Shown here: one piece after another, positions 47,788 through 60,029 of the stretch
How the letters are laid out: the number at the start of each line of letters is the position of its first letter
Numbering within the stretch: position 1 is the stretch's first letter
From: Diphasiastrum complanatum
Taxonomy: Eukaryota; Streptophyta; Lycopodiopsida; Lycopodiales; Lycopodiaceae
DNA: 64,000 bases
Assembly: GCA_029204225.1 (NCBI GenBank)
Contig: CM055100.1
Location: 9,803,058 to 9,867,057 of the forward strand
Direction of reading: 5' to 3'
Translations under genes and position numbers: made by a program
Notes under the pieces: generated by a model
What the model saw: the letters and a program-made list of their open reading frames with translations, nothing else
Told to the model about the DNA's origin: nothing
Databases searched by the model: none

Positions 47788-47837
47788 CTTTTTGTCTGTG
47801 ACCATAGTTGCTCGAAGCTGGTTATGTAAGGTCACTT
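47788..47837 (-). CDS. possible host gene exon
   Basis: The minus-strand segment EVTLHNQLRATMVTDKK lies between an AAATAAG acceptor and AAAAAG/GTTTGT. Composition resembles the coiled-coil exons. Short and therefore weak. Confidence 0.25.
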
Positions 47838-47985
47838 CTTATTTGAATATCGTCAGCTTGAGCATGATATCAGTGGCCGATTATCCTTCGAAGCGTCAGT
47901 CCATAAGCCATTCTACCACTTGAGATTCCAGCAGGTAAAAGAAAACGCCATAGCTTGAACTGAATCCACAAGTGAAGAGGAATCA

Positions 47986-48003
47986 TATATATATATATAT
48001 ATA
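47986..48003. repeat. (AT)n run
   Basis: Short alternating AT microsatellite. Confidence 0.9.
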
Positions 48004-48720
48004 ACTAACCTCTGCTCGTTAAGATGTTTTATTTTGCATACGAATGGCAGTGTTTTTATCATTTTACAATACATGAAATATCTGCCAAGTCCATGCATAG
48101 AAATTGATATTAAACCCTGTGAGCAACTCTATTTAGTATAAGAATTTGCCTATGAATTTGAACATTTTTCATCATTCAGACATTTCAAAACCGCAAATGC
48201 AGCATGCCGATCCTACTGCTAGAAATTTTGGAAAAACAACTCGACACAAAACCAATCGCAAGATTTCCCCGAAGATGTGAGGACGTATTCAGCTCCGCTA
48301 TCGCTTGTTCGTATCAGACGCTGAATTACGTGAAACGAAAGCGTGAAGCGAGATGCATCAGCATACACCCTCGTATCTTAAAGGCGCGGTATGATTTACA
48401 ACGCGCCACTGTGAGATTTGGTTTTTGCCACGTTTTTCAAATTAAGCATTAAACAAATAAAAAATGGCCCATATGCCACTTGGCAAAAATCCAAGCGATC
48501 TAGCGTGCCATCGCCCCCACCCATCGTTTATGAACGAGGTAGCTGCAGTGAGCAGCCCTCTACATTGTGTAGCACGCAGCCTTCACTGCCGTGCGGCGAG
48601 GTGTGTTGAAGGCTCCTTTTACATGGTAGCAGGCAGTGAGCCTGCTACCGAGCGTAATTGGCCCTTCAATTAAGGGAATATGGCTTTGAACACAGATGTT
48701 CAGAGCCTATGAACATTCAA

Positions 48721-50200
48721 CACATGTCCACTATCACTCATGCCAATTACGTAGTGTGACGAAGTAGTCTCTCTTGTCAAGCGGGCGCCATTTTTTTAGA
48801 GTAGCTCCTATTTTTTTTCTTGCAACATGTTAAGTTATTAGTGATATGCTATATGCAACATATATATAAGGTGGCAATGCTATTTGGACAATGTCATGTA
48901 AGGGTCAAGCCCCTAAGATGTCACTTCACATCGATGGGAATTGAGCTTGCACCTAGTTGACCATAGTTAACAACTCTGCAAATACACCTCGCTGTGATTG
49001 ACATAGCTGCTATTTAAATCAGCACCCAAAATTATTATGTCACATATGTTATGTGTAAAAAAAATATTTGGAATAGAGCTACGTAACTAAATATGATTAT
49101 ACACGACATATCCAGCTTGGCAATGCCATGTGACAACACCAAGTGAGGAGCAAGCTCCTTCGAGCCTGCGCCTTGCTGATCGCAATAATAACTCTACCCA
49201 TACATTGCGCTACGATGGACGTGTGTAAATTTAAGTAAAAGGGTAACAATTGTACATGTCAACATAGAAAGGCACGAAGACTAGTGGTGACCAAAAATTC
49301 CTTGGTGAGGTGAAAGATATTTTTTATGACAAGGATGATGACAATAGACTTATTTTTAAAGTAGAGAACCAAGACAATTATGCTTCTCTAAAACTTTGTG
49401 TATCGTAAAAAAGCTGTATTTTTAAGAAATTTGAGAGACGACCTTACAAAATGATTTTGTAAATGGATCCGACATTTTGCAAGTATTTGCTAGATACCTA
49501 GATTTTAGTGAATAGGCGTCTACACCATTTATCATTCCTAAAAAAGAGATTATGTCATATATTTTTTATACATAGGTGTTTAGAAGAGAATAATAAAAAC
49601 TATCGTAAGCTTTCTTGGACCCAAAAGGACTATTAGCCTTACGAATAAAGGCAGTTTCCTCTATAGATGCTTCAAAGTGCCTTGAAATAAGCATAACTAG
49701 TCCAAGAGGATCTAAAGTAAGCTTAATAAGGGCAGACAAATCCTAACTGAAATTCAAGATAGCTATGTTTAGTTTAGACATGGGCCTAGTCCATAATCGG
49801 GAAAGATATATCAATTGAATAATCTTTTGGCTCATTTGCAATCAAGTAAATCTGGAGTTCTTCCTCTTGTGAATGCAAGCCAATAGCATTTCCCTCGCTA
49901 GGTTCATGTGCCCTAACACACGATTGTGAAATGTCCTAGATTTCAATGTGTTCAACATGAGCATTTTTGCCTACTATTCTATTCTATTCTTGCATTCTCA
50001 TCTTTGAGGTGTTGTGGTTTTGAAGTAAAACAGTTGCATTCATGGTATGGAAGCATAATTTCCAAACAACTTCTATTTATATTATGTTATTTCATGGTTG
50101 CTTGGCGGCGGCATCGGCAAATGCAAAGGAACATGACTTTTTAGAGAAACGTGATATTTTTATATCAGAGCAGTTAATGTCATTGGCTTATTTGGATCAA
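48721..50200. other. no gene recognised
   Basis: AT-rich, stops in all frames, no transposon motif seen. Confidence 0.4.
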
Positions 50201-50204
50201 TGTC

Positions 50205-51400
50205 AATGTCGGTAAACAATCATCCCATCTACATGAGACAGATACGAGACAGGCCAAGTCTTTTGCAAATAAGGTTGATTGTCTGACCATCAGATTTGAC
50301 GAGGACTGGTACTCTTGTGCATAATCCTGCAATGCCCCCGTATTGATTGTGATTCTGTCATGTCAAACTCCACACTTAGCCCACTTGTTTCTTCTAGGCA
50401 TTGGCACATAGTAAGGATTTACCCGCAAATGTCTCGGGATTGCCATGTGGCTCTTGATTGATTTGGTTGTTCACCCAAGGCTGGCAGCTTATCGAGTTCT
50501 TTGCCTTTTGCAATCTTTGCAGTTTTGAATTTTACGATCCAGCCACCTCAGGAGGATTCATGCAAATGTTGACAAAGAAATTCATGAATCCCCTACTTGA
50601 CGAAGACCAATCTTTGAAATGCTCTCTTGGTCGATATGATGCGTCTCCATGGCCCTGCTTCTATGGTTGAAATTTCTTGAACGTCTTCAGCTTTTGCCCT
50701 TGGTCCACATCCATCACATCCGCACCTTCAACCCCTTGTCCTTGATCTGGATTAACATGTGGTGGTGAGAAAGTTGGCATGAGACGTACTTCAATTTGAG
50801 GAATGTCTTTCAACGTGGCAGAGGCTGATTGTTCATATCCTTTGATGATTTCTCTGGCTCTCGATAATTCTTGTGCAGATCATCAAATTTATTCTGGAAT
50901 CCTTCCAAGGTTGATTTATAGTTGTTTACCTTGTGGACCAGATAGTTAATCTCATTTTGAGATACCAGCATGTCTGTTACTAGTGTGTGAAACAGATCAT
51001 CTCTTTCTACAGCCACAGTATCCAACTCGTTCAAAATTCGCTCCTTCTCCAACTGAGCCATGTCGAATTGTCCCCGAAACAAAGGAATCTACTTTATGGC
51101 CTCTACGACAACTTCGTTGACTTGGTCTTGGGCCTTCATAAGGCCATCTTACAGCTTGCCAACATAACCTTGTAGGGCTTCATCATGTTGTTGAATGGCT
51201 TTTAATTCCACTGTCAGTTTGGTCCCATGCTGCTTTGCCACTTGGAGTTCTTGATTCAACAAGATCAGCTTTTGACTTATCAATGTATTCTCACTGCCCG
51301 AATTTGAAATGCGCTTATCATAAGAATTCGGTGGCATTGAAGATCTTTGGGGATTGCGAACCAACAAGGACCTCGAAAGTGTCTGGAGCTTGATAGGCAG
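50205..51400 (-). pseudogene. unidentified coiled-coil coding relict
   Basis: Minus-strand frames that are contiguous apart from a few stops: LISQKLILLNQELQVAKQHG, LKAIQQHDEALQGYVGKL, then FDMAQLEKERILNELDTVAV and YKSTLEGFQNKFDDLHKNY, followed in another frame at about 50.3-50.4 kb by LRVNPYYVPMPRRNKWAKCG. No introns are needed, unlike the host gene, so it is more likely a transposon-encoded or processed protein. I do not recognise the family. It may be the distal part of the relict at 54.4-55.7 kb, separated by copia F and an LTR. Confidence 0.45.
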
Positions 51401-51470
51401 CTAGTGAAGATGTTGTCTTTCCAAGATCATTTTATGGATTTGGATATTAATTGATCTGAAATCCTTCACA

Positions 51471-51483
51471 TGGTATCAAATCT
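51471..51483 (+). other. primer-binding-site-like sequence of copia relict F
   Basis: TGGTATCAAATCTTG follows CTTCACA, an LTR-type CA end. The first eight bases match the initiator tRNA-Met PBS. No full LTR can be delimited upstream. Confidence 0.45.
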
Positions 51484-53278
51484 TGTGCTATAGGTTATGA
51501 AGGAAGCAATCACATCCATCAATGATTTGGAGAAGATATCAATGCTAGAGCATGCTAGATTGGATTCTACACCAAAATCGAGTTTCTTGCATATGTAGAT
51601 TGGATCTTTTGTAGACCAAAACCCTATATAGAGTTATAATCTTGATCAATTCTGATTTATCACAATTCATATTGGATTTGGCCAATTTTTAGAGCATTTG
51701 AAAAGCCTAAGTGCTGGCTAATAGATTGCATATCAAGTTTTTGGCATTTGCATATAGATTTTGAAATAATCAGTTTTTTGTGATTTTGTCAAACCCTAAT
51801 TTTGATTGGATCTCTAGATTGTGAGGTTACTGAACTTCATTTGAGTGTGTTTCAATCTTAGTAAGTGGCAAGAGTCATTAGATCGAGGACAGATCATAGG
51901 TTCATCAAGATTTCACTATTCTATGTGTTGATTTGCTTGGTATTGGTGCTAAAAGAGAATTGAGTAGTTTCATATCTTTGTGATTTCCTTTTGAAAACAT
52001 TTGTTGTTGTTCAAAGGAGTTCTTTGTGCATTGAAACAAGTTGAAAGAGAGGATCAGGTCATTGCTACATGGCTACATCAAGTGGAGTCATGTTGGAAGC
52101 CAATGACAGGCTTACCTCGAGTAACTATTCACTGTGGAAAGTGAGGATGGAATTACTTCTTGAGATGAATGATGTTTTGGATATTGTTATAGGTTTGGAG
52201 GAGAGACCAGCAACACAACAAGATCAAATGAGGTATGACAAGAGGGCCAAGTAGGCTCTACACATGATAAAGATGAACGTTACCAATGAGCTTCTCAAGG
52301 AAGTTGGTAAGAGTACTTCATCAAAGGACGCCTAGGATTCATTGAAGAAGCTTTATGAATCCAAGTCTACTTCTAGAGTGTTAACTCTAAGAAGGCAAAT
52401 CTTTTCTTGTTTCCAAAAGAATGAAGAAATTCCAAATACTTTTATTTTGAGAGTGAAAGTATTGAGTGATGAGTTAGCTTGCATTGATGAGAGCATTAAG
52501 GAAGGAGAGCTTGTTCAAGTTACTCTTAATGGATTGTTGCATGCTCATGCTAACATTGTTCAAAGTCTTGCTATTCAAAATACTTTGCCAAGTTTGATTG
52601 ATCTTCAAGAGATCTTGATCAATGAAGAATATAGGCTTCAAGCAAGAGGTGGATTTTCATCAACATCTCAAGTTGGAGAGGAGGCTATGTTCATCAAGGA
52701 CAAAGCAAAAGTAAGTGGTCTAAAGGGCAAGATCAAGTGGATGCTTCTTCAAATGGCAAAAAGAATGATAGATCAAAGCTCAAGTGCTTCTATTGTGGCA
52801 TCAAATGACACTTTTCAAGTGAGTGCTACAAGAATAAGAGAGATCAGGGAGACAAGCAAGGTAATCTTACTCTTGATGAGGATGGTTTGGATGTTCAAGA
52901 TGCAAATGATGATGCTTTTGTGATGTCTTCATGTATGCTTGCTAATGATGGAGATCTAGATCCATGGTGGATTGATAGTGGAGCAAGTTCACACATGACT
53001 TTTCACAAATAGTACTTCATTCTTTGTTGGCATATGGAGATGACAAGAGGGTGATCTACACAGCCAACGATGGTGAGTGTGCAATCAAAGGGATTGGCAC
53101 AATTCCTATTTCTCTCTCTACAGCTAGGAATGTTCATTTGGAGGATGTTTTATTCATTCCATCTATTACCAAGAATTTGCTTAGTGTGAGTCAATTGCTA
53201 AGTAAAGGCCTAAAAGTTGAGTTTGATGGAGATGCTTGTATGATCAAAAACAAGGATATCTCGATTGCAAAAGGTAAA
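51471..53278 (+). mobile_element. Ty1/copia relict F: gag, zinc knuckle, protease
   Basis: Plus-strand copia relict cut off after the protease region. Gag starts at the ATG at 52,069: MATSSGVMLEANDRLTSSNY, then SLWKVRMELLLEMNDVLDIV. It is interrupted by TAGs at 52,252 and 52,333 and continues to a frameshift at about 52,700. The zinc knuckle reads CFYCGIK, then a stop in place of one residue, then HFSSEC. The protease site is WWIDSGASSHMTFH at about 52,965. The end, LEDVLFIPSITKNLLSVSQL, runs to 53,281, where an LTR-like sequence begins. Related to E by ALHMIKMNVTNELLKEVGKS against ALHIIKMNVSNELLREIGSC. Confidence 0.8.
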
Positions 53279-54360
53279 TGTTAGCACTGAGTCTTTCTCA
53301 CTGTTAGCAACGTTTCTATCTGCTACAGATTTTGCCTATCAGCCACAAGTGGCATCTACACTAGTCTCTTTGCAAATTCTGCTTCTCAGTTAGCTCTTAT
53401 TCTCTATTTGAATGTTAACTTGATTCTTATTGACAGGGTTTCAGCTTATCAACGTTCATCATGACTACAATTCTATTTGGCAACAAGCTCAGTCACGGAT
53501 TCTATTCTGTAGTATAATGGTAGTGTGTCCCACCTGTCAGTATGGCACACCTACGACCTGATTCAATCATTTACTGGCAATGGTAGCTCATCTTGGTTCT
53601 ACGATCTATCATGACTTGTTCATCTATGGTTCTATAGAATATTTCAAATTTCTTCTTGATTGTTTACAGTCTGCAGACTATTGCTAATCTGATCTACACA
53701 AGAAACAGGAATATAACTGAATCTAATCCTACTGGAATCACCAATCAACAACACAACATCTACACTGAAGCAATGGGAATCCTACAGGGTGCTTTTTACA
53801 ACTGTCACTCAACAGTTGTAAGAAGAACTTCTTAGGGAGCCAAAAACTGAGAAATATCAGAACTAAGTGGAATGGTGGATCAGCCTCCAAGACCTGCACG
53901 TCTACTTGATACTAATCCCAAACCAAACCTTAAAAGAAAAATCAACAACAATCACATTCATACATCAGTACCCAAACTAAATGCATAAAGATGGAGCATG
54001 GAAGGAAATGCAGGTTGAAGGATCTTCATTAGTGAACTCCATTCTATAAGCCTTTGAGTTCCACCTCTTGACTAGTGGGTGAACCCCATTCTATAATATT
54101 TTGGGTTCCACCTCTTACATGATAATAGGATGTCTCTTTATTAAGAAAACATAACTCAAGTTGAGAGAGTCTAAATTACTGGCTCCCACGTGGTCTTCCA
54201 TCTTTTGGGAATTGCCATAGGGCTCACAATATATGCACTTAGCATATCACTAGTAATTTTCGTGCTCTCAGACTCGACTCTCAATGCCATCTCCACTGGA
54301 AATCCTTTTTAAGTGAAGAGGTTATGCATTGACACCTCAGGGGCGTGGCATCAGCTAACA
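53279..54360 (-). repeat. LTR-like sequence with TGTTAGC/GCTAACA ends and minus-strand polypurine tract
   Basis: 1,082 bp that begins TGTTAGCACTGAG and ends CATCAGCTAACA, perfect 7-bp inverted ends. Directly outside the right end the minus strand reads ATAGTGGGGGAATAA, a good polypurine tract, so this looks like the 3' LTR of a minus-strand element whose interior lies to the right. It cuts off copia F at 53,278. No second copy is in the window. Confidence 0.6.
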
Positions 54361-55700
54361 TTATTCCCCCACTATGGTGTTGCAGGACCCACTACAATGC
54401 CTCAGCTTTGACGCTTGGTTCTTGGAAAGGCATGGATCAACGTTTGCCTACGTAAAACCAAGAACTTATTTGTTGATATCGTCACGCTTCTCGACAACAA
54501 TTTCAACATTTGCAACGGCTTGTCAAGATAGCCCTGCATAACTGAGTGTCTCTTTGTCTTTCTCGGCTTTCTTTTTGACAAGAGACTTCTCGTAGCCTAT
54601 CTCCCTTCCAATGACTTTGAATGTGATGAATCTCGTTTTTATGCCCAACGGGTAAGGCCTAACCACTGGTATAAACTTGTTCGCATTCCAGCTCTCGATC
54701 ATCTGAACATATTGTCCTCTGAAAATCTTCGGACTGTTTTCAATCATCAAGTTGCCTTTGGATATTTTTTTTGTATTTCTCAAACAATTTTCTCGTAAGT
54801 CTTGTCAGATATTCATCAATTGCCTTGGCACTCTTTGTATTCTCCTTTCTACTTTTGGGTGTTTCCTCAGTTCTTCTCCCAATCAAAGTCTCGGCCTCAT
54901 CGACACTCTTGTCTCGACGAGAAGAGGAGAACCTTCAATTGGTAGGCTGCACAAACCTTGGGTTATCAGCCTTCAAGGGGATATGAAATTGGTGGTAGAA
55001 ACAGATTGGGATGGATAGGTTGATGATGGTAGGGAAACATGATGAGGGGTTTGGTGGAAGGTGAAGGAACTGACAATATTATAGTTGCAGCCTTAGACCC
55101 TTGTAGTGTCGAGCTTTGATCACCACTTATTTGGTGAGGAGCTCACTTTGTCTTGCAGGCCCACTGTCGTCTTCATTTTTTTCTTTGATCCATTATTTTT
55201 TTAGACTCGACCAAGATCTTGTCTTGCTTCTCGATCTTTCTTTTTGTATTGGCCTTTTCAGCTGGATATCTTTGATTCTTTTTTTCTTTATTTTTTATTA
55301 TCTTTTCTTGCTGCTTCACCTATCTTTTTAAATATTCTTTCTAGCTGACCAACGATGTAGGTGGTAGTTGGTCTCCACAAGACACTGTAATGACCTTTTA
55401 GCTACCTCGGTAAGACTACCAAGATATGAAAAGAGATGAATAGTGAGATGGTGGAATAACAGAAAGATGTAAGGTAAGGTGGTGGTAGTAGTATTTTGAT
55501 GATGGAAGTTGTGGTAGTAGTGATATCGGTAGATGGTGTGAATGATACAACAGACATGGAAGTAGATACAGATGTTGTAGCAAGAGAATTGGATGACGGG
55601 AATGTGGATGGTGTGGATGTAGGAGTGGTTGAAGGAGAAGACTGATTTCCCAATTCTTGTACTTCCCCCTCCTTAAGGATCTTCATCTCCCTGATGCTCA
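54361..55700 (-). pseudogene. unidentified coding relict next to the 53.3-54.4 kb LTR
   Basis: Minus-strand frames RNTKKISKGNLMIENSPKIF, then GQYVQMIESWNANKFIPVVR and FITFKVIGREIGYEKSLVKK (54,783-54,523), with upstream Ser/Thr/Pro-rich sequence (NQSSPSTTPTSTPSTFPSSN, 55,701-55,402). Likely internal sequence of the element that owns the adjacent LTR. No gag knuckle, protease or RT motif seen, so it may be a non-autonomous element with its own unrecognised protein. Confidence 0.4.
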
Positions 55701-55828
55701 AAACCCGAGGTTTATGACTGGGGTGCTCCTCCTAGTTGAGTCCCTTTGGATTGCACGTTTGTCTTCTTAGCCTTTGTCTTCTTGAGTGGGATCAATTGCA
55801 AGTGTATCTTCTGCTTGTGTGGTTGTAG

Positions 55829-57031
55829 CGTTGGATATATCTCCTCTACTCTCCTAAATCCTATTTTAATCTGCCTCCATTCATGGTGTATTTTTTACTC
55901 ATATTGTCGCACAGTCTGCATATTTACATGTAAAATAAGACAGGCGAAAAATGCGTCTGTCTGCATAAATACAAGTAAATTTCCACAGGCAAAAAACGTG
56001 ATATTGTGTTTTTTACACATGATTTGTGACAGGCGAAAAAGACGACACTGCCCTACAAAATGCTGAAGTTGCCCTTACAGAAAAGCGAAGGCACCCTATA
56101 AATCAAATCTTAAGGCATTTGTCAGAGTGTCGCATTTTTTGCATCTTCACCAACATTCATTTCAGCAAAGGCTGACATCGCGGCCTTCTCACGCTCATCC
56201 CATGCAACTGTGCTAACAAATTTGACAACGACAACAGCCACCCACAATCTCCCACAAACCGCACATCCACTTTGTACATTCTTCATTTGCACACCTGTAT
56301 AATTATGTATATATGTTGGATACCATTTGCGTATTCTAGACAGTGTGTGAAAATAATAGCATCAGAAGCTTATCAGAGATAGACAAAGTAGATGCTTTCG
56401 CGCATCAATTCTTTGCATTTTTAGTAATAGGTTTATTCCTTTCACATATTGGATTAGCTTTGTGAAGCACGCGGTTTCGTCTACTATTGTCTTGTGTTCA
56501 CCAGCATTATTGACCTGTATATTTTGCTATACTTAATCTGATAACAGCTCTGCTTGTTTTGCATTCATATTTGTGTCAATATTTCTATGCTTTTCTACAT
56601 TTTGTTTGACTCTCTTATTGCTCAATCTGGTAGTCTATTCTTAGCGGATTATTATTAGTCTAGCTATTGGCGACTAATATTTAGTCTTGCCTTTCGCGAC
56701 TGATTATCAGTCGAGCTCAATCTAGCTCTTCGCGAATTGTTCACAACAATTAATTTGTCTAGCTGATCGCGACAAATTATCTTTCTGATGTTTTGTTGCT
56801 TTATGCTTGGCTACGTAATCGAATCGACCGTGATTTCTATCACTAACATTCTGCTCATTTCTGATAGGCGTAGTCATGCTTAGGGAAAGAGTGAGGTAGC
56901 TCATTCTGCTGCGCACAAACACTTTATGTTCGAGTTCGTTTCTCTTTCGAGTTTCGAGTTCGCTTCTTTTTGTGTTCGTTTCTTTACGAGTTGTTTTCAT
57001 TTCTCACACTCACACACTCTCTTCTCCAACA
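55829..57031 (+). repeat. 5' LTR of copia element G
   Basis: About 1,203 bp, from CGTTGGATATATCTCC (the right LTR has TGTTGGATTTATCTCC) to TTCTCCAACA just before the PBS. It includes a repeated ACAGGCGAAAAA-type motif at 55,939, about 55,985 and 56,030 in the U3 part, and a cluster of short palindromes at 56,640-56,790. Confidence 0.85.
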
Positions 57032-57043
57032 TGGTATCAAAGC
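57032..57043 (+). other. primer-binding site of element G
   Basis: TGGTATCAAAGC directly after the LTR end CCAACA. Initiator tRNA-Met type with one mismatch. Confidence 0.85.
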
Positions 57044-57186
57044 TATTTTTGTAGCCTAATAAGCTTCCACAATAACAAGACTCTACTAGCCGATAGAGTA
57101 ATTGTCTTCTTGTTCTGTAATTCACTATTAGATTTTCATATTTAGGTCAATGATAGTTTTTCCTATCACCTAGACTAATCTTCCAC

Positions 57187-57929
57187 ATGGATTCCCAAGG
57201 GAAAGCCAGTCCTATCATGGACAGCTTAATGGAGCTAATTACCATATGTGGAAATTTAAGATGAAAACTACACTAATGGCTAAAGAATTGTATGACGTTG
57301 TTATAGATGCATAAGGGAAACCAAAGCAGACGACGCAGCAATCGCCAAATGGAAGTTGAACGATGGAAAGGCTTTTGTGCTGATCATCCTCAACATTATG
57401 GATACCCCGATCGGCCATGTATTCGAGGCCCATACAGCGAAAGAAGTATGGGACATCTTGAGCACACTACGAAGTGCGAGATAAAGCTTCCAAGCTACAT
57501 CTCAGGAATAAATTTTTCTCCCTCAAGATGGCGAATGGTGATTCCCTGCAGAATCACATCAATCAATTCAAGAACCTGCTGAAGCAAATGGCTATTGTCG
57601 GATCTGTCATAGACGATCAAGACGCAGTGATGCAATTGCTTACAAGCTTGCCAAGCTCATACGACAGCTGGGTGATGATCATCACGACACATCCAGAACT
57701 GACTCTTTCGAGAGTCATTACTATGTTGTTGCAGGAAGACACGCGGAGGAACGAAGCCTCAAGTTCCTCAGCCGATTCTCATGCTTTGTACATGAACAAG
57801 AGCATGACTAAGCAGAAGAAGAAGAAAGGTCCGAAGCAATTAAAGCCAGACCAGAAACCAGCACAGCACAAAGAACAGTCGAATCCGCATGCGAAGAAGA
57901 AGCTGTTCTGCAGATACTGCAAGCGAAAC
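57187..57929 (+). pseudogene. gag of copia element G, 5' part
   Basis: Starts near the ATG at 57,187 and changes frame several times. NYHMWKFKMKTTLMAKELYD appears first, then LILNIMDTPIGHVFEAHTAK, then a clean run from 57,474: KLHLRNKFFSLKMANGDSLQ, HINQFKNLLKQMAIVGSVID, LLTSLPSSYDSWVMIITTHP. This is the UBN2/Retrotran_gag_2-type capsid. It ends in FCRYCKRN, the first half of a CX2CX4HX4C zinc knuckle, where the inserted element begins. The knuckle's His and last Cys lie at about 60,785-60,801. Confidence 0.8.
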
Positions 57930-58320
57930 TGTAGTGCATTTTTCTGGTCAAAATTTCAAAATTTCAGCAACTACAATCATTGATGCTGATTTTCTAGAAG
58001 AAAATGTGCTAGATGTATCTCATATGCGCAAAATCTACTAATATGCCACTTTTTACTGATGTACAAATGTAGCTATGTTAAAGAGTAGCTATAAAATTCT
58101 ATGGCAGGTTCAAATGTATCAAGTCATCAAATGACAGTTATATCATAAGAATTACAGCTATTTTTAAGACTTTATTATTTTTAGTAAGTTTGTTTGATAA
58201 CAATACTTATAAGTGACTCTGATGGACAAAAATATCTATAGTTGTTAATGGCCATTGTTTGCCATGCTGTAATTGATCAATGTACTTGTTAAACTATGAT
58301 TAATAAAAGATGCCCAGCAG

Positions 58321-58487
58321 GTACCTTAAAGGCACTGACTTAAGTTTCAAGGAAAGGTCCAAAGGCTACGGTCTTGCAAACAACGACAATCAAAGTTCAG
58401 ATCAAGACGAAGACAACCAATCAGCGAAAAAACAACAATTTCTAAGAAGATCATTGACGACAACTGAAAACTTCAAGCTGCGACCAA
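58321..58487 (+). pseudogene. captured exon-like segment 1
   Basis: Acceptor TGCCCAGCAG and donor CCAA/GTAATG enclose an open segment YLKGTDLSFKERSKGYGLAN, then SSDQDEDNQSAKKQQFLRRS. Hydrophilic and acidic/basic. Looks like a genuine spliced exon carried inside the insertion; source gene not recognised. Confidence 0.4.
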
Positions 58488-59360
58488 GTAATGAAGTAAC
58501 ATTACTTTACAAATTAATAAGCTCTTGAAAAAAAATCGAAGAATTCGAATTGGTTAGCTACTGATAGAGTTAAAGCCATGCTACCAAAATGGCAGTTGGA
58601 ATTGTAAATCAATGTAGTGTATGTCTCTACAGAAAATGAAGGACTAAAACATTACAAATGTTGCAATCATAATGGGGCGAATGGATCTGAATACCAATGA
58701 TTAAAGGTTTTGAAGGAATTGTCTTGGTAAGGCCAAAATAGTTTATAAAGGTCTTTGTATCAATATGAAAACTAGAAAACCTTATTGAAGGCATTTTTTC
58801 CTTCAATGAAGTTCAGTTATGAAGAAAAGATGCTTCAAATGGTCGGTGGAGCAGTTTTCACTATGGGCTATTCCGTGCTTCTAAAATCAACCAAGTTACT
58901 ATGGACATGTGTCAAATGGATATGAATTTTTTCACAAGGATTGGTGAATTTGGATTTAGTGGATGGGATTCAATGGGGAATGAAAAATGTTGGTGTTTTC
59001 AAGTGGAATAGAAATGAACTGTTTTCTCTCAACGAGGAGAATAAGAAGGAGGGATCTAGGAGAAAGCAATTCATTCGTTCGAGTGTAGAAGAGAGCTCTT
59101 GTTTTCTTGGTTATGAGCAGAGATCATTTTTTAGTGTTCTGGTGATGAAGAGAGGCATGGAGCCTTCTGATGCATTCTGCCTCTCATTTGTGATGAATAG
59201 TACAACGATTCTGGAAGAACATTGTGGAGGATTCCATGGTCTCCAAAGACTGGCGTTAAATACTGGTGCTATCTGCAGATTTATTGATCTTTGGAATATG
59301 ATAAGAAGAAGCATTTCTCAAACTCTCTCTCTCATGAGACTCTGTCTGCGCTCTTGCCTA

Positions 59361-59480
59361 CTGAAATCGTTGGCCAAGCTTTATCCTCTGTCTGAAATTG
59401 CTGGTAAGACTTAATCTTAGTCTGAAATCGCTGGTCAGGCTTTATTATCTGTCTGAAATCGCTGGTCAAAACTTCGATTC
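59361..59480 (+). repeat. about 31-bp tandem repeat, four units
   Basis: CTGAAATCGTTGGCC, CTGAAATTGCTGG, CTGAAATCGCTGG, CTGAAATCGCTGG at 59,361, 59,392, 59,422 and 59,453. Followed by a CT-rich stretch to about 59,830. Both lie within the insertion. Confidence 0.8.
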
Positions 59481-59887
59481 TCTTCCTAGTTGCGATGGAC
59501 AAACTTTTATATCTCTCTCATACAGCTTATCTCTCTTCCTATCTCAGACAATCGATGTTCTACATCTCACTCTCTTCCTAAAATACATGCTAAACATTGC
59601 CCTCTCCACCTTTAAATCATCTTCCTCTCTCTCTCTATGTTCGCTTTATCTCTCTCTCTCCCTATAGTCGCGTATCTACCCCCCCCCTCTCTCTCTCATG
59701 GCCAGCACTACCATCTCTCCCTCATCCAACTTCTCTATATTTGTCGCTATCTCTCTCTCTTCCTCGACCGATCTCCCTCTGTTTCTCTATATGTCTCCTT
59801 TCTTCCTTCAGCGACCCCCTCCTTCCTATATCTTCTTGTTCCAAACTTTTTAGTGAAGAAGACAAGTTAAAGATTGGAACCGCAGTG

Positions 59888-60029
59888 TGAAAGGAATTTT
59901 GTGCACTTATAGAAAATATTCAAAGTGACTTTGAAACAATGAAGTACGTATTGAACCGGACCTGTTGAAGAATGACTTTGGCCTAAAGGATAGTTCCTTG
60001 AAACTTAAGTCAGAAGCAAGAAGACTGAG
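59888..60029 (+). pseudogene. captured exon-like segment 2 (coiled coil)
   Basis: KEFCALIENIQSDFETMKYV in one frame, then after a one-base slip at about 59,965 LLKNDFGLKDSSLKLKSEAR, ending at a donor CTGAG/GTAATC. Strong coiled-coil character. The slip means it is no longer coding. Its style resembles the host gene's rod exons, but I cannot show common origin. Confidence 0.4.

Larger units (their letters stand above)
47192..48720. other. CpG-richer stretch, possible 5' region of the host gene
   Basis: 47.39-47.65 kb and 48.22-48.65 kb have clearly more CG dinucleotides (GCGCGCATACGTGAC, AAAGGCGCGG) than the surroundings. Open frames exist on both strands (for example CDAQRKRDEGRQNFASFQCK on plus) but none is convincing. 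It may contain the promoter or first exons of the minus-strand gene. Confidence 0.3.

Noticed and set aside
48204-48452. 82-codon plus-strand frame with protein-like composition
   Set aside because: No splice partner, no recognised motif, and it overlaps a CpG-rich region that could be regulatory; not enough to call a gene.
59597-59890. Pro/Ser/Leu-rich overlapping frames
   Set aside because: CT-rich low-complexity sequence inside the insertion; open only because it lacks purines.
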